A stretch of DNA of 45,195 nt from Chitinophagaceae bacterium. GTDB taxonomy: Bacteria > Bacteroidota > Bacteroidia > Cytophagales > Cytophagaceae. The notes beneath the pieces were generated by a model that ran no database searches, had not been told where the DNA came from, and saw nothing but the letters and a program-made list of their open reading frames with translations. The translations under genes were made by a program, and so were the position numbers. Numbering within the stretch: position 1 is the stretch's first letter; every line of letters begins with the position of its first letter. The stretch lies in assembly GCA_028288405.1 (NCBI GenBank), contig JAQBNS010000011.1, positions 1 to 45,195 of the forward strand. The letters run 5' to 3'. Of the stretch, positions 7,512-16,828 are shown one piece after another.

Positions 7512-10500
7512 TTATTCAGTCCATACTTCTTCTTGTTCCTTTAACAGATCCTCGTAATGGACGTTAATGCTTTTTGATTTTAACGTTTCATATAAACTGT
7601 TTGTTGCTTTTCCTTCGGAGAACACTTTTTGCTTGTCCAAATCATAAGGTCCGCTAATCCCGACATACCATTCTCCTTCTGATAAAAGTTTGAATAAAAA
7701 GAATCGGGAAGACACGCCTTTATACGTAATGACTTTGCTATTGATCAACTGTATTTTCTCATAGTAAAACTCATCGTCATAGCCTCCCATGAAATTATAC
7801 AAGTCCGCTTCTGCAAAATACTCTTGCTTGTACCATTTTGCCGGAAACAACTTCACTTGACCGGAGTCGTTTAATAGTTGATACAAAGTCAACCGGTATT
7901 TATTCTGAGCCGCAAAGTGCAAGAGTACAGAGGGATCTACAGGTGTCTTATGAGAAAGCAATTGTTTCACAGCTTCAAAAGCCAATACATCATCGGAATG
8001 GTGGGTCATCTGAAGCAAATAATCCAATACTTCTTTCTGTTCAGTAAATCTTCCAAAGAAAGTAATAGAATTCCAGACGGCTAAATAGGGCGTATTGTAA
8101 TCCTCAGCCGTTTCAAGATCTTCTTTACTAAAAGCCAGTAACTGATCCATGTGCAGCGTAAAGAAATCTTTTTTGATGAGGTTACTATCCAATAAACTGA
8201 TCGCTAATCCATAGAGGTCATTTCTAAAGGGACAGCTTTTGATAAGAGTAAACACTTCCGGATAGAGTGCCGCATTCAACGCTGTAGAGTCTTTTAAAGG
8301 AGTAAAGAAATCGTAAGGAATATAATCTACCACAGGAATGTCTGTATTGATCAACTTAAAAAGTACTTCTTTAGAAGAACCGGATTTCAATTCCAACAAT
8401 GTTCGCAAAGCAACGATCTGCAAACCCGGATAGGATTTGAGTTCAGGATACAAAGCATTTATGAAAGACACAGTAGATGTATCTTCCAAATCGGTCAGCC
8501 TGGACAACAAGATAGATCTCGTATTTTCATAACTTAAGGAATCATCTGAAAAAAGTTTATGCAATTCCGCATACACTAAATTCTTTTCGGAAAGTTTAAA
8601 ACGGTAAGACTCCAGCATGTTGAATGCATCCTGGTGAACAGTAGAATCATTCGATGCTAAATCTTTAAGGAGTTGCTGTGCCTTGCTGTCAAATAAAGTC
8701 GTCCTGGCTTTGGTCAACTTAAGAGAAGAAAAGAATTGATTAGCGACCTCTGAATGGACAGACTCGGTAGGAAGATAAGAGTATAGGTATGCTACATGGT
8801 TGTCTACAGGTATAACCAATATCCGTTTCAGGTTATGAGAGGCTTTTACTTTGACAGTCCATTCTACAGCATCGATACCCTGAATGGTATATTTTTTTTC
8901 TGACACCAGCGAATCAATATCACCAACGTAGGTATCCTTTTGGATTTTATAAAAATCTTCCTTCGTAATAGAATAGTAAGGAGAATAGTGATTAACATCC
9001 ACTACATAAGAAATACCAGAACAGGTATCAATGGTGCTGTACGTTTGCTCGTAAGGTATTTCATAACTGCCTGTCGTATCTGTTTCAATGACGGCATCAG
9101 CCGGTGCTGACCATTGTAAGCCTTGTGCCTTGATCTCATAAGAAGACCAGGAAGATTTTTCAAAAGGAAGAAAATCCAGCGACGCCATAAATTGATCCAC
9201 TGCCGGGCGTTTCAATTGCTCGTCTGTTCCCACCACAAAAAATAAGTATACCCTGGAACCTCTAAGCACAATTTGCATTTTTACTAAAAGACCGTTTTTA
9301 TCTCTCTTATAAAAACTTTTTCCCGGATAGCCTTTATAGATGATATCTTTGATCTGCGCTGTTTCCAGATCTGTACTTTCCGTTATCGTAGAAGTGAAAT
9401 TTGCCAGGTAACTGGAATCTTCTATTATAGACAAACCGGCCGGGAATAAATAATAGCCCGCCCAATACGACATACTATGCTTGTCTTCTCCTTTTAAAAA
9501 GAAAGCTTTGATGATACCGGACTCTGTATCTATATCGCTATCGTATTCCTTTAACTCACAAAAGGAATCTACTGTATAGGCTCCTTTTTTTGATACATAA
9601 TGTTTAGATACTTCTTCTTTGACGGTTGTGTCAATCTCTATTTTCTTTTTGGTCTTAGGTCGGGTCAATTCCAATGATTCAAAAAATGATTGGGTATCCG
9701 ATAGCTTTAATGCTTCTTTCTTATACGAACAAACCAATTGAAAATAGATAAATCCAAATTTCTGGAGTATTCTGACCTTGCCATACATTTTGTCTTTGGC
9801 ATTGTAGAACTCCGCTTCAGACGCTTTAGTACCTTTAAATACAATCGTTTTTTGTTTAAAAGCTTTGCCTTCTTTCTGTTTAAACATGCCTTTGATAAAG
9901 CCATCCATCACTTTTTTCATTTCAACATTGTCATTCCCAAATGGCATAGACAAGCTCATGGTAAAATAAAATAGTCCTGTGGCCAGATCCGGATAAACAT
10001 ACATGCTGATGGGCATCTCTTCTTTCAAGGGATATAGAACCGGTTTACCGGGTAGTGAAACAGCATAGCCTTCATCAGCAAAAGTGTACTGCTGCCAGGT
10101 GAGATCAATGGCTTTGGGTTTATATTTCGCAGCCTCTCCTGTAAAAGAAGCAGTGACTGGGGTTAAGGTATAACCTTTCTTTTTCAATAAGGAAATTATT
10201 CCTTCATCGCCGGCAAGATGCGCCGCGCCTACCGCATAGAAAAGCGTTTGTTTCGCAGAGTTTTCTTGTATGCGAGCCACCATGTTATGATTTCTACGGT
10301 ACAACAATGCCAGAGAACTGGTATCTTTTGATACTACCCATTTATTTATTTTTTCTATATCTCCTTCATAATACAATTGAATCAACTGATCCAAAGAAGC
10401 TTTGTATTCTGTGGCATAAATGATTTCTCTTAGATCATCCATTCCATCATCGTATTCGCTTTCTGAGGAGAAGGCTTTATCACTAAACTGTTCCAATCCA

Positions 10501-11015
10501 TGAATCGATTTTTTTTCTCCTAAGGCGATGCGGTATAAGTAACCGTCTAAAAAAGTAGCATTGTCGTTATGCGAAAGGAGAGGAGAGTTTAACAGATTAG
10601 CAATTTGTTGAGGTGTTCTATCATTGACCTGATCAAGATCCAGCGAGGTTTCTGCACGCAATTTCTCTTTCAAAATCGCATACTCCTTTTCTGTCAGGTC
10701 TTTTTTGAAATCACGTTTGATGGAATCTTTTTCACGATCCATCATGATTAGCGCAATGAATTGTGCCATGGAATCCGGAGCGACTTCCAAAGCGAAGCCC
10801 TGGCATTCCTGAATTTTAGCAATGACCGAGTCGCTAAAATCAAATACCCGTTTATCGTTAAGGTGCATCGTCCCAAACAAGTAGGAAGGTTTACTCAGCC
10901 CATTGCCTGATATTTTCCAAAGTAAATCGTAATGGTCACGTTGATTTTGAGCAGAAGAGGAATAGGGAGAAAGAAAAATAAGTGATAGAAAAAACGAGAA
11001 CAAAATACCCTTCAT
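7512..11015 (-). CDS. Giant TraB/GumN-family secreted protein with repeat and helical domains
   Basis: 1167 residues. After a signal peptide (ends SSSAQ) comes a TraB/GumN (TIKI-like) domain, about residues 25-300, with the paired GxxH motifs YLFGTMHLND and YAVGAAHLAGDEG and the acidic ALEVAPD segment; known relatives are putative metalloproteases. Next are three related modules of about 140 residues each (about 310-450, 475-615, 620-765), each ending in a similar helix (FFESLELT, FMASLDFL, FFSSLKLT). The last 400 residues look like an alpha-helical HEAT-like array ending in a small beta domain. The family usually has 250-350 residues, so most of this protein is additional. There is no T9SS tail, so it may stay in the periplasm. 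Function unknown; the domain split is my reading by eye. Confidence 0.78.
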   Translation of the reverse strand: MKGILFSFFLSLIFLSPYSSSAQNQRDHYDLLWKISGNGLSKPSYLFGTMHLNDKRVFDFSDSVIAKIQECQGFALEVAPDSMAQFIALIMMDREKDSIKRDFKKDLTEKEYAILKEKLRAETSLDLDQVNDRTPQQIANLLNSPLLSHNDNATFLDGYLYRIALGEKKSIHGLEQFSDKAFSSESEYDDGMDDLREIIYATEYKASLDQLIQLYYEGDIEKINKWVVSKDTSSLALLYRRNHNMVARIQENSAKQTLFYAVGAAHLAGDEGIISLLKKKGYTLTPVTASFTGEAAKYKPKAIDLTWQQYTFADEGYAVSLPGKPVLYPLKEEMPISMYVYPDLATGLFYFTMSLSMPFGNDNVEMKKVMDGFIKGMFKQKEGKAFKQKTIVFKGTKASEAEFYNAKDKMYGKVRILQKFGFIYFQLVCSYKKEALKLSDTQSFFESLELTRPKTKKKIEIDTTVKEEVSKHYVSKKGAYTVDSFCELKEYDSDIDTESGIIKAFFLKGEDKHSMSYWAGYYLFPAGLSIIEDSSYLANFTSTITESTDLETAQIKDIIYKGYPGKSFYKRDKNGLLVKMQIVLRGSRVYLFFVVGTDEQLKRPAVDQFMASLDFLPFEKSSWSSYEIKAQGLQWSAPADAVIETDTTGSYEIPYEQTYSTIDTCSGISYVVDVNHYSPYYSITKEDFYKIQKDTYVGDIDSLVSEKKYTIQGIDAVEWTVKVKASHNLKRILVIPVDNHVAYLYSYLPTESVHSEVANQFFSSLKLTKARTTLFDSKAQQLLKDLASNDSTVHQDAFNMLESYRFKLSEKNLVYAELHKLFSDDSLSYENTRSILLSRLTDLEDTSTVSFINALYPELKSYPGLQIVALRTLLELKSGSSKEVLFKLINTDIPVVDYIPYDFFTPLKDSTALNAALYPEVFTLIKSCPFRNDLYGLAISLLDSNLIKKDFFTLHMDQLLAFSKEDLETAEDYNTPYLAVWNSITFFGRFTEQKEVLDYLLQMTHHSDDVLAFEAVKQLLSHKTPVDPSVLLHFAAQNKYRLTLYQLLNDSGQVKLFPAKWYKQEYFAEADLYNFMGGYDDEFYYEKIQLINSKVITYKGVSSRFFLFKLLSEGEWYVGISGPYDLDKQKVFSEGKATNSLYETLKSKSINVHYEDLLKEQEEVWTE

Positions 11016-11059
11016 AAACTACAGATTGGAATGTATGCAGCAAGGTATCTTTTTTTACG

Positions 11060-11101
11060 AAAAAAAGGAAAAGACAACGAGCCTAAACCTGTTGTCTTTT
11101 C
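11060..11101 (-). terminator. Terminator of the glmS-DUF4954 operon
   Basis: GAAAAGACAAC (11068-11078) pairs with GTTGTCTTTTC (11091-11101), an 11-bp stem with a 12-base loop. On the minus strand a C-C-T-run follows (complement of 11060-11067). It lies about 40 bases past the DUF4954 stop codon. Confidence 0.8.
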
Positions 11102-11141
11102 TTAATAGTTTGGTTATCTGAGCCAAAGAAATGATTCCAGC

Positions 11142-13343
11142 TTAAAGCTTCCAATTCGCTATCAAATCAGCTACTGTTTTTTGGTATGCTTTAAGTTCGG
11201 AAGCCGTTTGCTTAATGAATCCATTGTCAGCCAATTTACCGACTACGGCATCCATTTCCTGTTCGTTGTCATAAGTCATTTTTCGAAAAGGATTGGTATA
11301 ATCTTTTTTTCTCGATTGAAGAATTCCTTCTGTTACCCATTGCATGGTATCTAATGATTTTTCCAGGAGTTGTTTGAAATGAGAGGCCTTAAATGCGGCA
11401 GGAGAAACTTCCGTCACATGCAACATACTCGCTACAGCATGCTGAAGTTTATGAAGAGGGTATTGAGCACTTAGTTCCCGGTACTCTGCATGTACATCGG
11501 CCCAGCTGCCAATACCTCCATTTTTTATACGCTCCTTCATCTGGTGCAAAGCTTGCTCTTCCATCAATTGCCCGCCGACATTATACCAGGCAGAACGTTT
11601 GGCATTGGAAATTACCGGAGTGATGCTATCGAAAGCATTCGCTTTATTTTCTTCTATAAATTTAAAGATATTACGAAGACCATACAAAACGATCATTTCT
11701 TTGAATAAGCCATATGCTTTATGCACTTTCAACAGCTTTACTTTGCGTTTACTGTTCTCCATTCCTTCTGCATAAATGGATAATTGCGCCACTTCATCCG
11801 GAGAATGAATCAACAATTCTTTTCCTTTTACTTTGTAATCTGCCGGTAATTCAGCGCCTGCATTTTTATACCAGGCTTTACCTACAGCGGCTTCCATCAA
11901 TTCCAAAGAAGCGATCATTTCTTCTACTGAATCAGGAGCGAGGTAATCGTATTCTATATACTGAGTTTTGTCGGTACGCTTATCTCTATCGATGTACTTC
12001 CAGGAATTACGCGCCAGGGCATACATGTTGTGCATGAACCAATAGCCAGGCATAATGTTCAACTGGTTTTCATGTTCATCCGTTACAATCAAACTGAATG
12101 GAAAAGGAATGTTCAATTCAGACATGTAATTTCCTTTGGAAATAATGTTGAACGAAGCAAACTTTGAATTGTGTTTGAGTGTCACAGAAAGTCCCGGCCA
12201 GAAGCCTCTGCCGGTAATGATTTCACCGTCCGCTCCTCTTGAGTTGTGGTTAGAACCGATGGTAGCGCCGGCAGCCATATTGCTTTGCCCCATGATGAGC
12301 GCGGCAATCAAAAAGGAATTGTTATGATGTTGTTCGTGTGAAGGGAAAATCAAGGAATTCAATACTTCGCAACAAGAAATCGTAGCGTTATTGCCCAGGT
12401 AGGAATTGATCAATCGTGCACCGTATTTCAATTGAGAATGAGAAGCCATTACAAAACGAACGGCTTTTACGCCGTAAAATATTTTGCAACCGTAACCCAC
12501 AATACCATTGACCAACTCACAGCCTTCACCAATTTGAGACGCTGCTTCGGCACTGCTATTGATCGTTAGGTTTTTTAGCTTGTTCGCTCCTTTCAAATAA
12601 GCATCCGTGCCAATGGTAACATCTTTTATGATTTTGCAATTCTTGATCACCGTGCGGTCACCCACCATGCCATAATATCCACGTTGAGCATCAAACTGTT
12701 TTTCTGTAAACGATTTGAACTTATCCATCAACGCAAGGTCTTCACGATTGCGTGTCCAAAGGTAAGCATCGCCCGGAAGCATGCCATCAAAGGGCAGTAT
12801 GCTACGTCCGCCGTTTTCATTGCAGAGCTCCATCCAGATGCGTACTTGTTCGGTTTCTCCTTCTTTTACAATGCCGTTACCAAACTTGGCGTAATCAGTA
12901 GTAGCCATTTCATTGACATTAAATAAAATAACTTCGTTGCCAATGATGTAGTGAGAAAGAAAATTAACATTATGAACGACCACGTTGTCACCGAAATCGC
13001 AAGAACAAATCGTACTGTTATAAAGTCCTACCGGTAAACGCAAATTGTTAAATTCCAAATAACAAGCTTCCAGATTGCCGATGCGAATCATTCCGAAGAA
13101 ATGACAATGCTTGACCAATTGCGGATCAAATGCATCGGCTACAAAAATATTATTCCAATCATCTGATGTATTGTCGTTGCGAACCAAGGCTTCAATCTCA
13201 TAGGCCTTAAGCTTTCGGTATTGAATAGCAGATCCCAGTTGCTCATTGCGCAAGTGGTATTCGTTTTCACCTTTCTTTAAAAAAGAAGGATCTATAAAAT
13301 TATAACCCAAATCCGATAAGGGTCTTTTTTGAATGCGATTCAT
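11142..13343 (-). CDS. DUF4954 left-handed beta-helix (LbH) protein
   Basis: A 733-residue protein I recognise as the DUF4954 family, found in Bacteroidota and some spirochaetes. Its middle (about residues 60-400) is rich in hexapeptide-like turns (e.g. GDRTVIKNCKIIKDVTIG, NNATISCCEVLNSLIF, GAGATIGSN-like AAGATIGSNHNSRGAD), the hallmark of left-handed beta-helix sugar acyl- and nucleotidyl-transferases. The C-terminal 250 residues are mainly helical. No signal peptide, so cytoplasmic. It starts 23 bases after the glmS stop, on the same strand, with a shared downstream terminator, so it is almost certainly co-transcribed with glmS. That points to hexosamine or nucleotide-sugar metabolism, but no reaction is known to me for this family. 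Confidence 0.85.
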   Translation of the reverse strand: MNRIQKRPLSDLGYNFIDPSFLKKGENEYHLRNEQLGSAIQYRKLKAYEIEALVRNDNTSDDWNNIFVADAFDPQLVKHCHFFGMIRIGNLEACYLEFNNLRLPVGLYNSTICSCDFGDNVVVHNVNFLSHYIIGNEVILFNVNEMATTDYAKFGNGIVKEGETEQVRIWMELCNENGGRSILPFDGMLPGDAYLWTRNREDLALMDKFKSFTEKQFDAQRGYYGMVGDRTVIKNCKIIKDVTIGTDAYLKGANKLKNLTINSSAEAASQIGEGCELVNGIVGYGCKIFYGVKAVRFVMASHSQLKYGARLINSYLGNNATISCCEVLNSLIFPSHEQHHNNSFLIAALIMGQSNMAAGATIGSNHNSRGADGEIITGRGFWPGLSVTLKHNSKFASFNIISKGNYMSELNIPFPFSLIVTDEHENQLNIMPGYWFMHNMYALARNSWKYIDRDKRTDKTQYIEYDYLAPDSVEEMIASLELMEAAVGKAWYKNAGAELPADYKVKGKELLIHSPDEVAQLSIYAEGMENSKRKVKLLKVHKAYGLFKEMIVLYGLRNIFKFIEENKANAFDSITPVISNAKRSAWYNVGGQLMEEQALHQMKERIKNGGIGSWADVHAEYRELSAQYPLHKLQHAVASMLHVTEVSPAAFKASHFKQLLEKSLDTMQWVTEGILQSRKKDYTNPFRKMTYDNEQEMDAVVGKLADNGFIKQTASELKAYQKTVADLIANWKL

Positions 13344-13366
13344 ATTTCTTGTTAAAGAACGATTGA

Positions 13367-15202
13367 TTATTCTACAGTGACAGACTTGGCCAGGTTTCTA
13401 GGCTTGTCTACATCACAACCTTTCAATACACCAATATGATAAGAAAGCAATTGCAAAGGAATCACAGAGATGATAGGAGCGACCAGTTCGTCTGCTTCAG
13501 GAATGAATATCACATCGTCGGCCATGCCCGGAATAACTTGATCGCCTTCTGTTACTACCGCTATTATTTTACCCTTACGTGCTTTGATCTCCTGAATATT
13601 GGAGACCACTTTTTCGTAATACGTATCTTTAGTCGCTACAAATACTACCGGCAAATTTTCATCTACCAATGCAATCGGTCCATGCTTCATCTCTGCAGCA
13701 GGGTAGCCTTCGGCATGGATATAAGAAATCTCTTTTAGTTTCAGCGCTCCTTCTAACGCAATAGGGAAGTTATAGCCTCTTCCCAAAAATAAGAAATCAC
13801 GTGCATCCTTGTATTTTCTGGCGATGATTTTGATGTGTTCGTTCAATGCCAGGATAGATGTTACCTTATCCGGTATAGCATCTAATTCATCCAGCAGGTG
13901 TTGAAAACGTTGTGCAGTGATCGTACCTTTTTCTTTCGCTACCATTAAGCCCACCAAACACAATACAGCCAGCTGAGCAGTGAATGCTTTTGTGCTGGCT
14001 ACGCCGATCTCAGGTCCGGCATGTGTATAGGCACCGGCATGAGACAAACGCGCAATCGATGAGCCTACTACATTACAGATACCTAGTATGATGGCTCCTT
14101 TTTCTTTTGCACTTTCTATAGCGACCAAAGTATCGGCTGTTTCACCGGATTGAGAAACGGCGATGATCACATCACCCGGACCGACCACAGGATTGCGGTA
14201 ACGGAACTCTGAAGCATATTCCACTTCTACCGGGATGCGGCACAATTCTTCAATCATGTATTCTGCCACCAGACCTGCATGCCAGGAAGTTCCGCAAGCC
14301 ACAATGATAATACGTTTGGCATCCTTTAACACACCGGCATACTCGCTGAGTCCACCCATATTGAGTGTACCTTTGGAAGCATCCAATCTACCGCGTAAGC
14401 TGTCGAAGATGGTTTGTGGTTGTTCAAATACTTCTTTCAACATGAAATGATCAAAACCACCTTTTTCAATGGTAGCCAATTCCATGTCCAATTTCTGAAT
14501 GTAAGGTGTTTGAATTTCGTTCGAACTATTTTTTAGAATGAGTTCATCTGCTCTAAGAATAACCAATTCATAATCGTTCACATATACCACTTCTTTTGTG
14601 TACTCGATAATAGGAGAGGCATCCGAAGCTAAAAAATGTTCGCCTTTACCAATACCAATAACCAATGGGCTCCCTTTTCTAGCGGCGATGATGGTATCGG
14701 GATTGTCCTGGTCTATTAACAGAATCACATAAGCACCCACTACCCGTTTCAACGCAATGCGCAATGCTTCTTCTACGCTACAAAAGTTACTGTTGCGAAT
14801 TTCTTCAATGAAATGCACCAATACTTCTGTATCCGTATCACTTTTAAAAATATGACCTTGATTTTTTAATTCATGTTTTAATTGTGCATAATTTTCTATG
14901 ATACCATTATGAACAATCGCCAATTTACTATCGCCTGATAAGTGGGGGTGAGCATTTCTATCACTCGGTTCACCGTGTGTTGCCCAACGGGTATGCCCAA
15001 TACAAATATGACTGTGCATTTCTTTACCAACCAACTCGTCTTCCAGATTGGCTACTTTGCCTTGTTTTTTATAAGCTTTCAGGCCTTTGTTAATGATGGC
15101 TATACCTGCACTGTCATATCCACGGTACTCCAATCTCTTCAATCCTTTTAACACGACAGGATAAGCTTCACGCGATCCTATGTAAGCTACAATTCCACAC
15201 AT
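13367..15202 (-). CDS. glmS: Glutamine-fructose-6-phosphate aminotransferase (isomerizing)
   Basis: Makes glucosamine-6-phosphate from fructose-6-phosphate and glutamine, the first step toward UDP-GlcNAc for peptidoglycan and LPS. The product of 611 residues matches the usual length. The start at 15202 gives MCGIVAYIG with the catalytic Cys as residue 2; the nine upstream codons in frame must be excluded for activity. Visible motifs: GHTRWATHG and the glutaminase domain (1-240); two SIS sugar-isomerase domains with ACGTSWHAG, SQSGETADT and FLGRGYNFPIALEGALKLKEIS split over about 290-600; and the C-terminal PRNLAKSVTVE. First gene of a two-gene operon with the DUF4954 protein. No glmS ribozyme is apparent upstream, as expected outside Gram-positives. 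Confidence 0.98.
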   Translation of the reverse strand: MCGIVAYIGSREAYPVVLKGLKRLEYRGYDSAGIAIINKGLKAYKKQGKVANLEDELVGKEMHSHICIGHTRWATHGEPSDRNAHPHLSGDSKLAIVHNGIIENYAQLKHELKNQGHIFKSDTDTEVLVHFIEEIRNSNFCSVEEALRIALKRVVGAYVILLIDQDNPDTIIAARKGSPLVIGIGKGEHFLASDASPIIEYTKEVVYVNDYELVILRADELILKNSSNEIQTPYIQKLDMELATIEKGGFDHFMLKEVFEQPQTIFDSLRGRLDASKGTLNMGGLSEYAGVLKDAKRIIIVACGTSWHAGLVAEYMIEELCRIPVEVEYASEFRYRNPVVGPGDVIIAVSQSGETADTLVAIESAKEKGAIILGICNVVGSSIARLSHAGAYTHAGPEIGVASTKAFTAQLAVLCLVGLMVAKEKGTITAQRFQHLLDELDAIPDKVTSILALNEHIKIIARKYKDARDFLFLGRGYNFPIALEGALKLKEISYIHAEGYPAAEMKHGPIALVDENLPVVFVATKDTYYEKVVSNIQEIKARKGKIIAVVTEGDQVIPGMADDVIFIPEADELVAPIISVIPLQLLSYHIGVLKGCDVDKPRNLAKSVTVE

Positions 15203-15878
15203 ACTCTCAAATTTATTTTGTACTAGCAACTGTTAACAAACAGTTACTACAAGTATAAATAAAAATAATCAACTATTTAAACTCAGCATTGATCCTTAAT
15301 GCATGAGTATAGTAACTCCTTTCTTTCATTATTCAATTTAATGCTGCTTCTCCTTGATCAATGAAACGATTACAGCCTTCGATAGATGATACATTTTATC
15401 AACAGGATGATATTGAATAGTTCATAAAAAAGAAGCCGTTGAGACGGAAAAATTACCTGCTAAAGCACACAAAAGTGTAACAAAAATATAGACCTGTGAT
15501 TTGCTTTCGTGCTGACTGAATCATTGTAATCATGTGATATGATGTGAAAGGATTTTGCCTGCTCCAGGTCATAGCTCAAAAAATATGAGTATTAAAAAGG
15601 TGTTAATTGTTTCTTAAGTGTAATAAAGCCTATTGTATTTATTAATACTTGAGCTTTTTATAATCCTCTTATAAACAATGATAAAGAGCTCTATACGATC
15701 CTTTAAAACTATATTTTTCTCTTTTTTTAGATCACCTTTCCGAAAGTCATTTGTCTTCCTCTTAAATTCAGTTTGCTTAAAAGCAAAAACAGTGAAAAAT
15801 CCTTAAAATCAGCCCTATGATCTGTTTGGACCGTTTCATTTTGGAAATGAGCAGAGAAACGTTTAACTTAAATAACGC
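15203..15878. other. Long AT-rich divergent intergenic region before glmS
   Basis: No credible gene or RNA was recognised in these 676 bases. It should hold the glmS promoter (a minus-strand TATTTTTG at 15488-15481 fits the -7 pattern but lies far from the start) and that of the lipoprotein gene. Small dyads occur at 15228-15245 and 15772-15787. Confidence 0.5.
15228..15245. repeat. Inverted repeat just upstream of glmS
   Basis: AACTGTT-AACA-AACAGTT is a perfect 7-bp dyad 25 bases before the glmS start. It could be an operator or a small leader hairpin; no known family is assigned. Confidence 0.4.
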
Positions 15879-16475
15879 ATGAACAAGACGTTTCAACTAT
15901 ATTTGAAGACACTAACCACTTTACTGATTATCTTCAGTTTTTTAGGTTGTTCCAAAAAAACGGACGATCCCAGTCCTCCTTCATTCAATGGTAAAAAATA
16001 TACCATTGCACCGGGTGCTCATGAAACTTCAGATCCAATTGTTTTCAAAACAACCAGTGAATTAAAGTTTAAAGCCAAGTTCGATAGTTCGGCTATCTAT
16101 ACCACCATTGATCCTTCCAATCAGGACGATACCAACAAGTTACTGGGACTATCGGATTGCGGTACATTACACCAAACCAACAGTGCCAGGTTTGGATGGA
16201 GATGGGTCAATAATCAACTTGAAATTATGGCGTACTGTTACATCGGAGAAATAAGGCCAGAGCCTGTTCGTGTGGCCATCGTCGAATTGAATACCGTAAA
16301 TACTTACAGCATAGCCTTCAAAAGTGACCGATACATTTTTACAGTGAACGATACCAATAAAGTAGAAGTACCAAAAAGTTGTGACTACAACGGACTTCGT
16401 TACAAATTATATCCTTATTTCGGAGGCGATGAACCAGCACCTCACGAAATCAATATATGGATTGAAGAATTGTAA
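15879..16475 (+). CDS. Predicted lipoprotein, beta-rich, function unknown
   Basis: A 198-residue protein with a lipoprotein signal peptide: MNKTFQLYLKTLTTLLIIFSF, then the lipobox FLGC, with Cys24 as the lipidated residue, followed by a polar linker (SKKTDDPSPPS). The rest looks like a single beta-sandwich. It ends with YPYFGGDEPAPHEINIWIEE, which I associate with C-terminal strands of small Bacteroidota surface proteins. Two more Cys (SDCGTL and EVPKSCDYNG) could pair. It is a lone gene between long gaps; no enzyme motif is seen. It may be anchored in the outer membrane. Confidence 0.75.
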   Translation: MNKTFQLYLKTLTTLLIIFSFLGCSKKTDDPSPPSFNGKKYTIAPGAHETSDPIVFKTTSELKFKAKFDSSAIYTTIDPSNQDDTNKLLGLSDCGTLHQTNSARFGWRWVNNQLEIMAYCYIGEIRPEPVRVAIVELNTVNTYSIAFKSDRYIFTVNDTNKVEVPKSCDYNGLRYKLYPYFGGDEPAPHEINIWIEEL

Positions 16476-16828
16476 TTTTTCAACTTACACTAAGTTGTAT
16501 CTTAAATAGTATAGTCTTTCTTTTAAACAACATGTGTACTTTATTGCTCAAATTTTATGGAGTTAATTCTCATTAATTTTTTTGAATAGAATTTATCCGC
16601 TTCAATTTTTTCTTCGTTCTCAAACAATATATCCCGCCTTATTTAACAGTGATGTTCTTTTTATAAAACACAAATGATTTGTACAGCAGTAAACTTTTTG
16701 TTGTTCACTAAGTGTATTAATCTTCTGTTTTTCTAAGACCTTTATCCATCCATAAGCTCACTTTTTTTATACAATATTGCTTTCATGCATTTGGTTTGCA
16801 CATCTTCCTGCAAATCAATCAAGCTATT
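16476..16828. other. AT-rich intergenic region, nothing recognised
   Basis: Apart from one small hairpin right after the lipoprotein gene (CAACTTA-CAC-TAAGTTG, 16481-16497, without a T-run), I see no gene, RNA or clear promoter here. Confidence 0.45.

Noticed and set aside
15203-15878. Possible glmS ribozyme or riboswitch
   Set aside because: I cannot see the conserved core; the class is known from Gram-positive bacteria and the gap is simply AT-rich with small dyads.
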